A DNA stretch of 64,000 nucleotides, taken from assembly GCA_030168575.1 (NCBI GenBank), contig CP115555.1, positions 868,001 to 932,000 on the forward strand, in the 5' to 3' direction. The notes under the pieces were generated by a model. That model saw only the letters and a list, made by a program, of their open reading frames with translations. It made no database searches and was not told where the DNA came from. This DNA is from Methanomassiliicoccales archaeon LGM-RCC1. GTDB lineage: Archaea; Thermoplasmatota; Thermoplasmata; Methanomassiliicoccales; Methanomethylophilaceae. The number at the start of each line of letters is the position of its first letter. The first letter of the stretch is position 1. This document shows, one piece after another, positions 16,283-25,056 of this stretch. The position numbers and the translations under genes are program-made.

Positions 16283-17623
16283 TCATATCCTGGATTCAAT
16301 CAGCTTTTTGGCTGCTTCCACCACTTCTGCCGAGGAGTACTTGCCCCCGGTCTGCCTCATGACATATCCGATTACCTGATTGGCTGCCTTGTCGTTCTTC
16401 TGGTAGTCGGCGACGATCTTCGGGTTCTCATCGAGGAAGCCGTTGATCAGTGTCTCCAATCCTGCGGACTCCTCCTGTGCGGCGGTCGCATCCTGACCGG
16501 TCATGAACGATTTGATCTCGATGGCGCATTGGGTGTCGGTGATCTTCCTGTCTGCGAAGTCCTTGATGAATCCCTTCAATTTCGACAGGTCGTTTACACC
16601 GCGGTCCTCCATGGCCCTCCAGTTGGCGCTGATCGGACCTCCGACCCACTTGATGGCATCGGCGGTCCCGAACTCCTTCGCGACATCCTCGAAGAGGATG
16701 GCAAGGTCCACAGAGGTGTTCACAAGCTGCTTGGCCATCTTCGGGTCCAGGCTGTACTGCGAAGTCATCCTCAGGATCATGTTCTGGGGGCTCTCGGCGA
16801 TCCTTATGGAATCGGCCAGCTCCTTGATGTGATAGATTCCGAGATCGGGTTCATCGATGTAACCGTACTGGTCCTCGAACTCCTTCACCCTCATGCTGAC
16901 GGTGACGTCCCTCTCGGGGTCGTATCTCCTGGTCTCCCTGACGATCTTCTTCTTGGCCTTGATCATGGCGATCTGCCTGACCATCTCCGAATGCAGCGCC
17001 TTCTCGGCGTTCTTCAGACCGCTGACGTTCTTGATCTCGACCCTCTCGGTCCCGACGGAGATGTTGCAGTCGCACTTGACCTCCCATTCCAGGTCGTCGG
17101 GGATGTCCAGCAGGTGTCTGATGTCCCCGATCATCTGTGTGAGGAACTGCCTGGCCTCCGCAGGCGTAGCGATGTCCGGCTCGGTCACGATCTCCGCCAG
17201 AGGGATTCCGGACCTGTTGTAATCCACGAGCGACGTGAGGTCCGCGGTCCTCTTGGTCTTTCCAGGGTCCTCCTCGATGTGTATCCTGGTGATCCTGATG
17301 GGCTTCTTGCCGTCCAGGTAGTAGACTCCCCTCTCTCCGATCGGGTTGTCGTACTGCGTGATCTGGACGCTCTTCGACATGTCCGGGTAGAAGTAGGTCT
17401 TCCTTGCGAACCATGTGGTGTCGTTGACCTCGCAGTTGAGCATCTTAGCGATCATTATCCCGTAGACCAGAACCTGCTTGTTCAGGACGGGCCTGGATCC
17501 CGGCATGCCCAGGCATGTGGGGCACACATGGGTGTTGGGGAACTCGCACTCTTCCGTGGGGCAGGAGCAGAACATCTTGGATTTGGTGGGAAGCTGCACA
17601 TGGCATTCCAATCCGATCTTCAT
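16283..17623 (-). CDS. gatB: Asp-tRNA(Asn)/Glu-tRNA(Gln) amidotransferase subunit B
   Basis: tRNA-binding and kinase-like subunit of the amidotransferase that converts misacylated Asp-tRNA-Asn or Glu-tRNA-Gln to the amide form. It opens with IGLECHVQLPTKSKMFCSC and CPTCLGMPGSRPVLN (the GatB cradle signature), continues with the tRNA-kinase core (VDYNRSGIPLAEIVTEPD), and ends in the YqeY-like helical tail (~residues 300-446). The two Cys pairs near residues 18-20 and 33-36 probably bind zinc. Start at 17623 overlaps the gatA stop by four bases. Slightly short at the N-terminus compared with the usual start a few residues before IGLE. Confidence 0.95.
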   Translation of the reverse strand: MKIGLECHVQLPTKSKMFCSCPTEECEFPNTHVCPTCLGMPGSRPVLNKQVLVYGIMIAKMLNCEVNDTTWFARKTYFYPDMSKSVQITQYDNPIGERGVYYLDGKKPIRITRIHIEEDPGKTKRTADLTSLVDYNRSGIPLAEIVTEPDIATPAEARQFLTQMIGDIRHLLDIPDDLEWEVKCDCNISVGTERVEIKNVSGLKNAEKALHSEMVRQIAMIKAKKKIVRETRRYDPERDVTVSMRVKEFEDQYGYIDEPDLGIYHIKELADSIRIAESPQNMILRMTSQYSLDPKMAKQLVNTSVDLAILFEDVAKEFGTADAIKWVGGPISANWRAMEDRGVNDLSKLKGFIKDFADRKITDTQCAIEIKSFMTGQDATAAQEESAGLETLINGFLDENPKIVADYQKNDKAANQVIGYVMRQTGGKYSSAEVVEAAKKLIESRI

Positions 17624-18948
17624 ATCGACACCTCCGGTCTCTTGAGATCGAACTGCTTCTCCCAGTCCTCCGCAACGGAGAACAGGACCTTCTCGTTCCA
17701 GTGGTTCGCTACGAACTGCATTCCGACTGGCATTCCCTCGGAGTCGTATCCACAGGGGACAGACAGGTGGGGCGTTCCTGCGATGTTGGCGGGGACCGTG
17801 AGGTAATCCGCCTTGTATGAATCGAGAGCCGACATCTTAGAGATGTCATCGAATTTGGGTGCTGTGAAGGGCATGGTGGGTGCGAGCACAGCGTCGTGGT
17901 CTGCCAGGACCTTCTTGTAATCGTTGATGACAACCTGCCTGACCTCTCTGGCCTTGGCGTAGTGCCTTCCTCCGAATCCTGCCATGCGGGCGTAGGTCCC
18001 CAGGAGGATCCTCCTCTTGGCCTCGTCACCGAAGTACTTCGTACGCACTTCCGTGAAGAAATCGTCGAACTTCTGGGTGCGGTCGCCGTCCTGGTGGCCG
18101 TACCTCATACCGACATATCTGGCGAGGTTGGTGGAAGCCTCTGATGTTGCCAGAACATAATAGGCGGGCATGGCAAACCTCAACGAAGGCATGTCGACGT
18201 ACTCTACATCGATTCCCATTCCTTTCAGCTGCTCCACGGCGTTGTTGAAAGCAGCCTCCACTTCCTTGGAAAGTCCTTCGATGCCCTCCTTGGGGATCGC
18301 CACGGACCTCATCTTCGTGTAGGATGTGTCGAAATCAGGCTGGACCATAGATGTGGGGTCCCTATCGTCCTTTCCGGCGATGAGCTCCATGTACTTCTTC
18401 AGGTCCGTCGCCTTCTGCGACAGAACGCCGATCTTGTCAAGGGAGTTACCGTAGTCGATGAGACCGTACCTGGACACGCGTCCGTATGTGGGTGCGATCC
18501 CGTACACGCCGCAGAAGGATGCGGGACAGCAGATGGAACCTCCGGTGGAGACTCCCAGTGAGATGTGGTCCTCGATGACCGAAGCGGCGCAGGCGGATCC
18601 TCCTGAGGACCCTCCGCATGCCCTGTCAAGGGCGTAGGGGTTCCTGGGGATCTCGAATCCCGAGTTGGTGGAGAAGGTTCCGAAACCGAACTCGTCCATG
18701 TTGGTCTTCCCGACTAGCTTGCCTCCGGCATCCCTGAGCTTCGATATGGATGTGGCATCGAACACTGGATGGTAACCCTCCAGGATCCTCGATCCTGCAC
18801 AGGTCTCCATGTCCTTGGATGTGAGGTTGTCCTTCGCTGAGAACAGGAACTTGGCATCGCCTGCGGACGTGTCGTCCGTCATCGCATGGAACATGCGGTA
18901 CTTCTCGTTGACCGCCTTCAGTTTGGACATCACGTCATCCATGCTCAT
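17620..18948 (-). CDS. gatA: Asp-tRNA(Asn)/Glu-tRNA(Gln) amidotransferase subunit A
   Basis: Amidase-signature subunit that releases ammonia from glutamine. The Lys of the Ser-cisSer-Lys triad is in FSAKDNLTSKD (~residue 38) and the serines are in GGSSGGSA (~113-120) and GVSTGGSI (~132-139). At 442 residues it is a little shorter than many GatA proteins. Middle gene of gatC-gatA-gatB with four-base overlaps at both ends, so the three subunits are translationally coupled. Confidence 0.95.
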   Translation of the reverse strand: MSMDDVMSKLKAVNEKYRMFHAMTDDTSAGDAKFLFSAKDNLTSKDMETCAGSRILEGYHPVFDATSISKLRDAGGKLVGKTNMDEFGFGTFSTNSGFEIPRNPYALDRACGGSSGGSACAASVIEDHISLGVSTGGSICCPASFCGVYGIAPTYGRVSRYGLIDYGNSLDKIGVLSQKATDLKKYMELIAGKDDRDPTSMVQPDFDTSYTKMRSVAIPKEGIEGLSKEVEAAFNNAVEQLKGMGIDVEYVDMPSLRFAMPAYYVLATSEASTNLARYVGMRYGHQDGDRTQKFDDFFTEVRTKYFGDEAKRRILLGTYARMAGFGGRHYAKAREVRQVVINDYKKVLADHDAVLAPTMPFTAPKFDDISKMSALDSYKADYLTVPANIAGTPHLSVPCGYDSEGMPVGMQFVANHWNEKVLFSVAEDWEKQFDLKRPEVSI

Positions 18949-19217
18949 GACAGCCTGGGCCCCCTTACGTACCTGTCGTATGTGTCCATGCCCCTGAGCA
19001 GCTCATCGGCGTCGAACTCCTCTTTGGGAACGTCCTCCCTGATGATGTCAGCGACCATGATGGGATTGACACCGCGCTCGTTGCACTCTGGTGCCTCGTT
19101 GAGCAGCTCGAAGTAGCCGAGGATGTCCCCCAGCTCCTTGCAGTATCTCTCCGCTTCCTCGTCGGTGAGGGCTATGTGGGCGAACTTCGCCACGTCTCTA
19201 ACGGTCTTCACATCCAT
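18945..19217 (-). CDS. gatC: Asp-tRNA(Asn)/Glu-tRNA(Gln) amidotransferase subunit C
   Basis: 90-residue GatC that wraps around the GatA-GatB interface. Typical opening DVAKFAHIALTDEEAERYCKELGDILGYFELLNE, and a C-terminal extended segment (DADELLRGMDTYDRYVRGP). First gene of the operon. Identification rests on the family pattern and on the gatA/gatB context. Confidence 0.92.
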   Translation of the reverse strand: MDVKTVRDVAKFAHIALTDEEAERYCKELGDILGYFELLNEAPECNERGVNPIMVADIIREDVPKEEFDADELLRGMDTYDRYVRGPRLS

Positions 19218-19261
19218 TACTAGACCTTCGGCGGGCTATCGGGATGATTTTATAATAATTA

Positions 19262-19801
19262 TTAGGCGGACTTGTGGACGAAGATGAATCCGTACAGGAT
19301 CATCCTGCCGTTCTGGAAAGAGTACGGGATGTCCAAGCCTGCGAAGTATTTCTTGAGATCGATCCCTAGGGTGGACACTGACGGGATCATCATGTCCGGG
19401 AACCTGCACGGTTCGGGATAAGCGCACTCCCCACAGTAGTCGCAGGGGCCGTCCATGAAACCATCGCACTCGATGCCGTTGTCCCTGAGCTCCAGGACCA
19501 TCATCCTAAGGGTGCGGTGAACGTCGTCGGATATGGATTTCATCAGCTCCGTGTCGTTGAAGTCGGCCTCGAACTCGCGGTAGGCCAGTATGACGTAGTC
19601 GATGCCCTTGTAGTATTCGGCGACATCCCTCTTCGCTCCGGGGTTGCACCCCCAGTTGGTGTCGTATGTGCCGCACTTGTTCTCCTTGCAACGGCTGAAC
19701 GCCAGCTGATAGCTGTCCTCGTTGTACTCCGGTACCGGCGCCTTTCTGATGGTGAAGCTATCGAAGTCCTTCATGGATGCGACGGATTCCCATGTCTCCA
19801 T
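19262..19801 (-). CDS. Cys-rich metal-binding protein, DUF2284 family
   Basis: ~179 residues with two Cys clusters: C..NKCGTYDTNWGCNPG (~residues 34-50) and CDYCGECAYPEPCRFP (~118-133), the layout of DUF2284 proteins, which probably bind an Fe-S cluster or zinc. The function is unknown, though such proteins are common in methanogens. I start at METWES (ATG 19801); the longer in-frame extension to 19957 has atypical composition and overlaps the divergent promoter region. Divergent from the TPR gene at 20015. Confidence 0.75.
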   Translation of the reverse strand: METWESVASMKDFDSFTIRKAPVPEYNEDSYQLAFSRCKENKCGTYDTNWGCNPGAKRDVAEYYKGIDYVILAYREFEADFNDTELMKSISDDVHRTLRMMVLELRDNGIECDGFMDGPCDYCGECAYPEPCRFPDMMIPSVSTLGIDLKKYFAGLDIPYSFQNGRMILYGFIFVHKSA

Positions 19802-20014
19802 GAGGTTCGCATGGGATTGGAGGTTTAAATGTATGGGAGAGGGCGATTTCATGCACAGGGACGAGGATGCCGTCGAACCCAGATTCCTATGTGTCATTGT
19901 AGGGGAGAGCGGTTCTGCGTACCGCAGGGAGGATGGGGTGTACGTGGTCCCGATCACCGCTTTGGGCCCGTAATCCCCGAAAGACCTTTATTATGCGGAA
20001 TGATAGAACAGGCC

Positions 20015-20527
20015 ATGGCAACTGCAACACCCGAGAAACAACTCGCCGCAGGAATGAAGGCGATGGAAGAAGGCGACTTCAAGAAGGCTTACTCATCCTT
20101 CAAGAAGCTCGTTGTCGAGTTCCCCGATAACGCTGAGTGCTGGTTCTACAAGGCCGAGTGCGGGAACTACGCTTCGGGAATGTTCGGAGCCAAGGCGGAT
20201 ATCGAGGAGATCAAGGAGGCCTACAAGAAGGCCATCGAACTGGATCCCGAGCGCGCCGACTACCTCCAGGCATTCGGACTGTTCTGCATATCGATCCAGA
20301 AGTACGATGAGGCCGAGGAGGCATACCGTGCAGCTGCGGAAGTCGACGAATCATTGACATCTTCGCTGTACTCCGAGTTCGCCATTGAGTACTACAATAA
20401 CGTCATGGCGCAGTACGCGGAGATCATGGAGGACCCCAAGGCCCGCGCACCCTATGCGAAGAAAGCTCTCCAGTACATGCTTCTGGCCCTCGACATCGAT
20501 GCTGAGGAAGCCAAGTCGCTTCTTTGA
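20015..20527 (+). CDS. TPR-repeat protein
   Basis: 170-residue protein built of tetratricopeptide repeats: a first repeat at ~10-43 (LAAGMKAMEEGDFKKAYSSFKKLVVEFPDNAECW), a second at ~50-85 (EIKEAYKKAIELDPERADYLQAFG) and a third at ~86-120 (YDEAEEAYRAAAEVD). No enzymatic domain. Likely a soluble scaffold. ATG 20015 is preferred because TTTATTATG at ~19987 places transcription at this codon; an in-frame ATG at 20000 is the alternative. Confidence 0.75.
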   Translation: MATATPEKQLAAGMKAMEEGDFKKAYSSFKKLVVEFPDNAECWFYKAECGNYASGMFGAKADIEEIKEAYKKAIELDPERADYLQAFGLFCISIQKYDEAEEAYRAAAEVDESLTSSLYSEFAIEYYNNVMAQYAEIMEDPKARAPYAKKALQYMLLALDIDAEEAKSLL

Positions 20528-20542
20528 AAACTTCAGGATAAT

Positions 20543-20570
20543 CTCCTTCCGCCCCTTGCGGGGCGGGAGG
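20543..20570. terminator. Bidirectional terminator hairpin
   Basis: CTCC..CCGCCCC-TTGC-GGGGCGG.GAG followed by ATAATTCGTTTCT, between the convergent TPR and MarR-type genes. Confidence 0.6.
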
Positions 20571-20582
20571 ATAATTCGTTTC

Positions 20583-21023
20583 TCATTCTTTGCTCAGAAG
20601 TCCTAGGACCTCGTAGAGCAGATCGTACAGCTGTTTGCCCTTCTCAGGGGGCAACTGTATGCAGGATGCCATCGCCCCGGGCACCTTGAGGGCCTTTTCC
20701 CGGAGATCCCTGCCCTCATCGGTCAGGGAGATGATGACGGAGCGCTCATCCTCCTTCGAGCGCCCCCTCTTCACGTATCCCTTGGACTCCAGGTTCTTAA
20801 GCAGCGGCGTGAGCGTGCCTGAATCCAGGAACAGCCTTCCTCCAAGGTCGTTCACAGTGGAGTCCCCATGCTCCCACAGCACCATCATCGTGATGTACTG
20901 CGTGTAGGTGAGGTCCAGCTCGTCCAGCAGCGGGCGGTACCTCTTGACGATCTCTTTCGAGCATGCGTACAGGGGGAAGCAGACCTGGTTCTCCAGCTTC
21001 AGGCAGTCGTAGTTCTCTCCCAT
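20583..21023 (-). CDS. ohrR: MarR/OhrR-family redox-sensing repressor
   Basis: 146-residue MarR-type winged helix. The N-terminal Cys in [19 protein letters not shown] sits where OhrR has its peroxide-sensing Cys (~residue 15), with a second Cys at ~21. The recognition region is [32 protein letters not shown] (~55-85) and the wing is [10 protein letters not shown]. It lies six bases downstream of a glutathione-peroxidase-like gene, and an OhrR-like operator precedes that pair, so it most likely represses its own operon until peroxide oxidises the Cys. Confidence 0.85.
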   Translation of the reverse strand: MGENYDCLKLENQVCFPLYACSKEIVKRYRPLLDELDLTYTQYITMMVLWEHGDSTVNDLGGRLFLDSGTLTPLLKNLESKGYVKRGRSKEDERSVIISLTDEGRDLREKALKVPGAMASCIQLPPEKGKQLYDLLYEVLGLLSKE

Positions 21024-21029
21024 ATGAAC

Positions 21030-21506
21030 TCACAGCAGCTTCTTGATGTCGCCCTCGATCTTCTCGGGCTTGTCGGTGGGCGCATAGCGGTCGACGACGT
21101 TGCCCTCACGGTCCACCAGGAACTTGGTGAAGTTCCATTTGATCTTGCTTCCCATGATTCCTCCTTTCTTCTGGGATTTCAAGTAGGTGTAGAGGGGCGC
21201 CTCGTTGTCTCCGTTGACCTCGATCTTGGAGAACTGCCTGAAGGTGGTGTTGTACTTCATCTGGCAGAACTCTACGATCTCCTCATCGGATCCCGGGGCC
21301 TGGTTTCCGAACTGGTTGCACGGGAAGTCCAGGATCTCGAAGCCGTCCTTCTGGTAGGTGTCGTACAGCTTCTGCAGTCCCTCGTACTGGGGGGTGAAGC
21401 CGCAGCCAGTGGCGGTGTTGACGATCAGCAGTACCTTACCCTTGTACTCAGAGAGGCTTACCTCCTCTCCCTTAGCGTCCTTCATCGTGTAATCATAGAT
21501 TCCCAT
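21030..21506 (-). CDS. Glutathione-peroxidase-family thiol peroxidase
   Basis: 158-residue Gpx-fold peroxidase reducing hydroperoxides. The peroxidatic residue is Cys in NTATGCGFTPQY (~residue 35), with the FPCNQFGNQ Gln motif (~61-69) and WNFTKFLVDREG (~125-136) completing the catalytic tetrad. It is a Cys version, not selenocysteine. In archaea the reductant is more likely thioredoxin than glutathione. First gene of the peroxidase-OhrR operon. Confidence 0.92.
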   Translation of the reverse strand: MGIYDYTMKDAKGEEVSLSEYKGKVLLIVNTATGCGFTPQYEGLQKLYDTYQKDGFEILDFPCNQFGNQAPGSDEEIVEFCQMKYNTTFRQFSKIEVNGDNEAPLYTYLKSQKKGGIMGSKIKWNFTKFLVDREGNVVDRYAPTDKPEKIEGDIKKLL

Positions 21507-21526
21507 GTTTGTTCACCTGTATTGTT

Positions 21527-21558
21527 TACAATTAAATTGTATACAATCTAATTATAAA
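21527..21558 (-). promoter_or_regulatory. OhrR-type operator and TATA box of the peroxidase operon
   Basis: TACAATT-A-AATTGTA (21527-21541) is a perfect 7-bp inverted repeat followed by a further ACAATC, closely resembling the Bacillus OhrR operator (TACAATTAAATTGTATACAATTA). Minus-strand TTTTTATAATTAG (~21546-21558) is the TATA box, so the repeat covers the predicted start of transcription, ~20-35 bases from the ATG at 21506. Confidence 0.7.
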
Positions 21559-21624
21559 AAAGTAACCCTAGGAATCGGAGATGAATGGAGAAGTAAGGGG
21601 TTTGGAAAGGGGTTTGTTGGATAC

Positions 21625-22509
21625 TCAGTACTGATACTGCTGGTATTGCTGCTGATACTGGTCCTGGGGCATCTTGATTCCGATCCAGGTCCAGAGGCTG
21701 CACTCGAACATTGTGACGTTGCGGACGTTGGACCTCACGTACTTGGTCATGAGCAGCGAGCTGACGAGTCCGAGGACCATGATTACGACGCCCATCAGGA
21801 TGAAGAGGACGAGGGTCGTGTCCGTGACGGCGAAGCCGGTGTTGGTGAAGATCAGTGTGATCGTTCCGATCACGCAGACACCTGCCACGATGTTGAACAG
21901 CGGTACGAGGAGGCTCAGGATTCCGATCACGATGGTCATGATGCAGAAGATGAGCACATAGAGTCCGTCCTCTCCGAGTCCGATGCCGATGAGCGAGTCG
22001 TTCTCGGTGACGGGTATGATCGTAAGCGTGAGGATGGTCATCACCAGAGTGGCGATCGAAAGGATGATCGCGATCCAGCGGAATGAGATCTGGTTGTTGG
22101 GGGCTCCGTAAAGGTAGAACGGAGGCTCCCTCTGTCTCTGACCGGGATACTGCTGCGGGGGGTACTGGGGATATCCCTGGTAGCCCTGGGGCGGGTACTG
22201 CTGTTGCTGCTGTCCCGGGTAAACCGCAGGCGGGTACTGCTGATAGCCCTGCTGAGGGGGGTACTGCTGTTGGGGCATGTACTGCTGCTGGTAGGGCTGC
22301 TGTTGCTGATAGTTCTGTTGAGGGGGCTGAGGCGGAACGTAGTAGTTAGCGTTCGGGTCGTAAGGACGTATGCGTTCAATCTCAGTGTCCATCGTGGGGA
22401 TATATCCCATGTTAGACTGCTGAGGCTGAAGAGGCAGCTCAGCTCCGCAGTTGAAGCAGAAGCGATTTCCCTCTGGGTTATCGGATCCGCAATTTCCGCA
22501 GTAAGTCAT
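21625..22509 (-). CDS. Zinc-ribbon, Gln/Pro/Tyr-rich membrane protein
   Basis: 294 residues. Zinc ribbon at the N-terminus (CGNCG, residues 4-8; CFNCG, ~18-22), a low-complexity linker of Gln, Pro and Tyr (~residues 48-125), then four hydrophobic segments (~140-165, 180-205, 207-230, 232-258) and a Gln-rich tail. Resembles a family of archaeal proteins of unknown role; the smaller relative at 9674 shares the design. Predicted in the membrane with the ribbon and linker on one side. Confidence 0.7.
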   Translation of the reverse strand: MTYCGNCGSDNPEGNRFCFNCGAELPLQPQQSNMGYIPTMDTEIERIRPYDPNANYYVPPQPPQQNYQQQQPYQQQYMPQQQYPPQQGYQQYPPAVYPGQQQQQYPPQGYQGYPQYPPQQYPGQRQREPPFYLYGAPNNQISFRWIAIILSIATLVMTILTLTIIPVTENDSLIGIGLGEDGLYVLIFCIMTIVIGILSLLVPLFNIVAGVCVIGTITLIFTNTGFAVTDTTLVLFILMGVVIMVLGLVSSLLMTKYVRSNVRNVTMFECSLWTWIGIKMPQDQYQQQYQQYQY

Positions 22510-22587
22510 AATATCCTCAGTCGCGCATTAATTAAAAAATATAAAACGGTGTTGCCAGAACGCATCGCTGAATTGTGGAGAATAAGA

Positions 22588-22665
22588 TGGTAGCGAGGAG
22601 TCGATTTGAACGACCGATCTCCGGGTTATGAGCCCGACGGGATATCCTGGCTACCCCACCTCGCT
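22588..22665 (-). tRNA. Initiator tRNA-Met (CAT), CCA encoded
   Basis: Minus strand reads AGCGAGG at the 5' end pairing with CCTCGCT, then ACCA, so CCA is encoded. The anticodon arm is CGGG-CTCATAA-CCCG: three G:C pairs below the CAT loop plus an A1:T72 first pair, the two marks of an archaeal initiator tRNA. The T-arm GTTCAAATC is intact and there is no intron. A TATA-like TTATAA lies ~25 bases upstream at ~22688-22694. Confidence 0.95.
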
Positions 22666-22709
22666 ATGCTGAAGGCTAAGAGGGGATATTATAAAACGTT
22701 TAGGGTGTC

Positions 22710-23042
22710 TCAGAAGAACTTCTTCAGGAACATCAGGTCGTCCAGTTTTCCTTTGATCTGGACCTTCTTCAGGACGAACGCCCTCATGGGCCTGAGGGTT
22801 CCGTCGATGAGCGCCGACAGGTTCTCCGGGGTGGTGGTGAGTGTGACGTCGGCCTCCTGGAGCATGACGGGGACGAAGTCGTAGATCTGGGCGTTCTTCA
22901 GCTTCATGGAGTATGCCTCTGTGCCCAGGTCGATGTTGAACGTCTTCACGAGGGGCTCGATCTCCTTCCTCACGTTGGGGTCCTTCTCCATCTTTCTGTG
23001 GAACTTGTCGATCAGTTCTTGAATCTTCGGTTGCATCGTCAT
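22710..23042 (-). CDS. SCP2 sterol-carrier-like domain protein
   Basis: 110-residue single-domain protein of the SCP2 type: amphipathic N-terminal helix (IQELIDKFHRKMEKDPNVRKEI), beta strands with the DVTLTTTPENLSALIDGTLRPMRAF motif, and a short C-terminal helix (KGKLDDLMFLKKFF). These domains bind lipids or acyl-CoA-like ligands in a hydrophobic tunnel; the ligand is unknown. Four bases downstream of rnhB, so probably co-transcribed. Confidence 0.75.
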   Translation of the reverse strand: MTMQPKIQELIDKFHRKMEKDPNVRKEIEPLVKTFNIDLGTEAYSMKLKNAQIYDFVPVMLQEADVTLTTTPENLSALIDGTLRPMRAFVLKKVQIKGKLDDLMFLKKFF

Positions 23043-23046
23043 CTTC

Positions 23047-23691
23047 TCACCAGTCGTCCAATCTCGTCATCTTCTTCTGGGATAGCATCTCTCTGACCGG
23101 CTCCCAGGACGTCCTCACATGCGGAGGGGCCTTGCCGTTGGCTTGGATCCAGTCGCGGATGAAGTCCATGGTGCAGTGGTCGCTCGGATATCCGCTTCCC
23201 ACGTTCACTCCGAACTCATCCTGTATCTCCTGCATCATCCTGTCCCTCGTTACCTTGGCCACTATGGATGCTGCAGATACAATAGGGTAGGTGTCATCGG
23301 CTTTATGCTTTGCGATAATCCTTACGTCCTCTCCGACTTTCGTCGAAAGCCTGTTGGTGAAGGATTCCTCATTTATGTCCGGGCAGTCGGCGTAGATCAC
23401 CTCGGTCTCCCATTTGGTGCATCCCTCGGCGAACATGTTCAGCTCGATCTCGTTGAGGGAAATCGTCTTCCTCTGCTCGTCGATGCCTTCGGCGGACAGT
23501 ATCACGGTGCACCAGTGGGGGACAGCTTCTACGATCTGGTCGTACATCCTCTCCCTGGCCTTAGGCGTGAGCTTCTTGGAGTCCTTCACGCCTATCTCCT
23601 TGAGGAAGCCGTCGGATTCGGCGTAAACCACACCGACGACCAACGGACCCATCGCAGGCCCCCTTCCCGCCTCGTCGACACCGCAGAACAT
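23047..23691 (-). CDS. rnhB: Ribonuclease HII
   Basis: Removes RNA from RNA-DNA hybrids and single ribonucleotides from DNA. The active-site motif CGVDEAGRGPAMGPLVVG at residues 3-20 supplies the first Asp and the Glu; later carboxylates are in VIYADCPDIN (~97) and the KADDTYPIVSAASIVAKVTRD segment. 214 residues is typical of archaeal RNase HII. Confidence 0.95.
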   Translation of the reverse strand: MFCGVDEAGRGPAMGPLVVGVVYAESDGFLKEIGVKDSKKLTPKARERMYDQIVEAVPHWCTVILSAEGIDEQRKTISLNEIELNMFAEGCTKWETEVIYADCPDINEESFTNRLSTKVGEDVRIIAKHKADDTYPIVSAASIVAKVTRDRMMQEIQDEFGVNVGSGYPSDHCTMDFIRDWIQANGKAPPHVRTSWEPVREMLSQKKMTRLDDW

Positions 23692-23755
23692 GCTTCTACC
23701 AAAGCAGTAGTAAGCCTACATAATCTTAAGTAGTTGCCTCCGTTGGTCTTTATCA

Positions 23756-24640
23756 ATGACGCTCAAGTGTGACCTCCAATATGGCAAAGGCGATGCCGAG
23801 TACAAGCTCACCCGCGTAGGTGTGAAGGGAGTACGCAAGCCCATCCTCGTCCAGAGGGACGGCATCAACGGCACGCTCAACAACATTCTGAACTGCAGCA
23901 TCGACATCTTCGTCGACCTGCCCGGGAACCAGAAGGGATCCCACATGTCCAGGAACGTGGAGGTCCTCAACGAGATCGTGGACGCTTCCATAGCGAACCC
24001 GATCACCGCGATCGAGGATGTCGCTGCGGACATCTGCAGGAAGCTCATGGTCCACCACGAGTACGCCCAGGAGGGAGAGGTCAGCATAGAGGCGGAGTAC
24101 TTCCGTGCGAGCAAGACGCCCCTGGGGAAGAACACATTCGAGTCGTACACCCTTCTCGCAGGAGGGCACATCGAGCGCGACGGGGAGCTGACCAAGATGG
24201 TCGGCGTCACCGTGACCGGTATGACCGCATGTCCCTGCGGACAGCAGACGGTCACCGAGATGCTGGAGATCGAGAGCGAGCACCCTGTCATGACTCACAA
24301 CCAGAGGAACGTCTGCACGCTGATGGTCTACATGCCGGAGAACGTCTCGGTCGAGGCCAACGAGCTCATCGACATCGTTGAAGCCTCATTCTCATCGCCC
24401 ACGTACGAGCTCCTCAAGAGGCCGGACGAGGGACAGGTCATCATCAACGCCCACAGGAACACCAAGTTCGTGGAGGACGTCGTAAGGGCCGTCCTGGACA
24501 ACTTCGTGAAGAGGTACACCGATCTCCCCGACGAGGTGTTCATCGACGTCATCAGCGATTCCGAGGAATCCATCCACAAGCATGACGCATACGCTGAGAG
24601 GGAGGCCACCCTCGGAGAGCTCAGGCAAGAGAATCAGTGA
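23756..24640 (+). CDS. mptA: GTP cyclohydrolase MptA (FolE2 family)
   Basis: Iron-dependent GTP cyclohydrolase that starts methanopterin biosynthesis in methanogens by forming 7,8-dihydroneopterin 2',3'-cyclic phosphate. Family signs are the N-terminal GVKGVRKPI, DLPGNQKGSHMSRNVE (~residues 58-73), and the metal-ligand region GMTACPCGQQTV (~157-168). 294 residues. Divergent from rnhB and followed after four bases by a PAS protein. Confidence 0.92.
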   Translation: MTLKCDLQYGKGDAEYKLTRVGVKGVRKPILVQRDGINGTLNNILNCSIDIFVDLPGNQKGSHMSRNVEVLNEIVDASIANPITAIEDVAADICRKLMVHHEYAQEGEVSIEAEYFRASKTPLGKNTFESYTLLAGGHIERDGELTKMVGVTVTGMTACPCGQQTVTEMLEIESEHPVMTHNQRNVCTLMVYMPENVSVEANELIDIVEASFSSPTYELLKRPDEGQVIINAHRNTKFVEDVVRAVLDNFVKRYTDLPDEVFIDVISDSEESIHKHDAYAEREATLGELRQENQ

Positions 24641-24644
24641 TCTG

Positions 24645-25022
24645 ATGGATCTCTCCCCGCTTTTCAAGAGCGTAATCGATCAGGACAGGGCGCCTGTCGT
24701 GATCTGCGATACGAATCATATCGTCGTCTACATGAACCCCGCCGCTGTGGAGCATTATTACAAGCACGGCGGTTCTGCCATCATCGGCATCCACATCTTC
24801 GACTGCCACAGCCCCAAGTCAGGACAGATCATCCGCGACGTCGTGGACTGGTTCGCCAAGGACAAGGACAACAACATCGTCCACACGTTCTACAACGAGG
24901 AGCAGAACAAGGACGTCTACATGGTCGCGCTGCGCGACGACGATGGCGAGCTGATCGGCTACTACGAGAAGCACGAATATCGCGACAGGGACGACAGCCC
25001 CTTCTATGCGTTCAAGAATTGA
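24645..25022 (+). CDS. Single PAS-domain protein
   Basis: 125-residue protein that is essentially one PAS domain: VVICDTNHIVVYMNPAAVEHY (~residues 18-38) opens the fold and VYMVALRDDDGELIGYYEKHEYRD closes it. No output domain is attached, so it may sense a small ligand or redox state and act through a partner. It follows mptA closely, suggesting co-transcription. Confidence 0.75.
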   Translation: MDLSPLFKSVIDQDRAPVVICDTNHIVVYMNPAAVEHYYKHGGSAIIGIHIFDCHSPKSGQIIRDVVDWFAKDKDNNIVHTFYNEEQNKDVYMVALRDDDGELIGYYEKHEYRDRDDSPFYAFKN

Positions 25023-25056
25023 TCAATAAATAATCATAATTGGGGAGGTGGCAGGA

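Noticed and set aside
16529-17806. 425-codon frame antisense to gatB
   Set aside because: Shadow of the gatB/gatA coding sequence, with no ribosome-binding site or domain.
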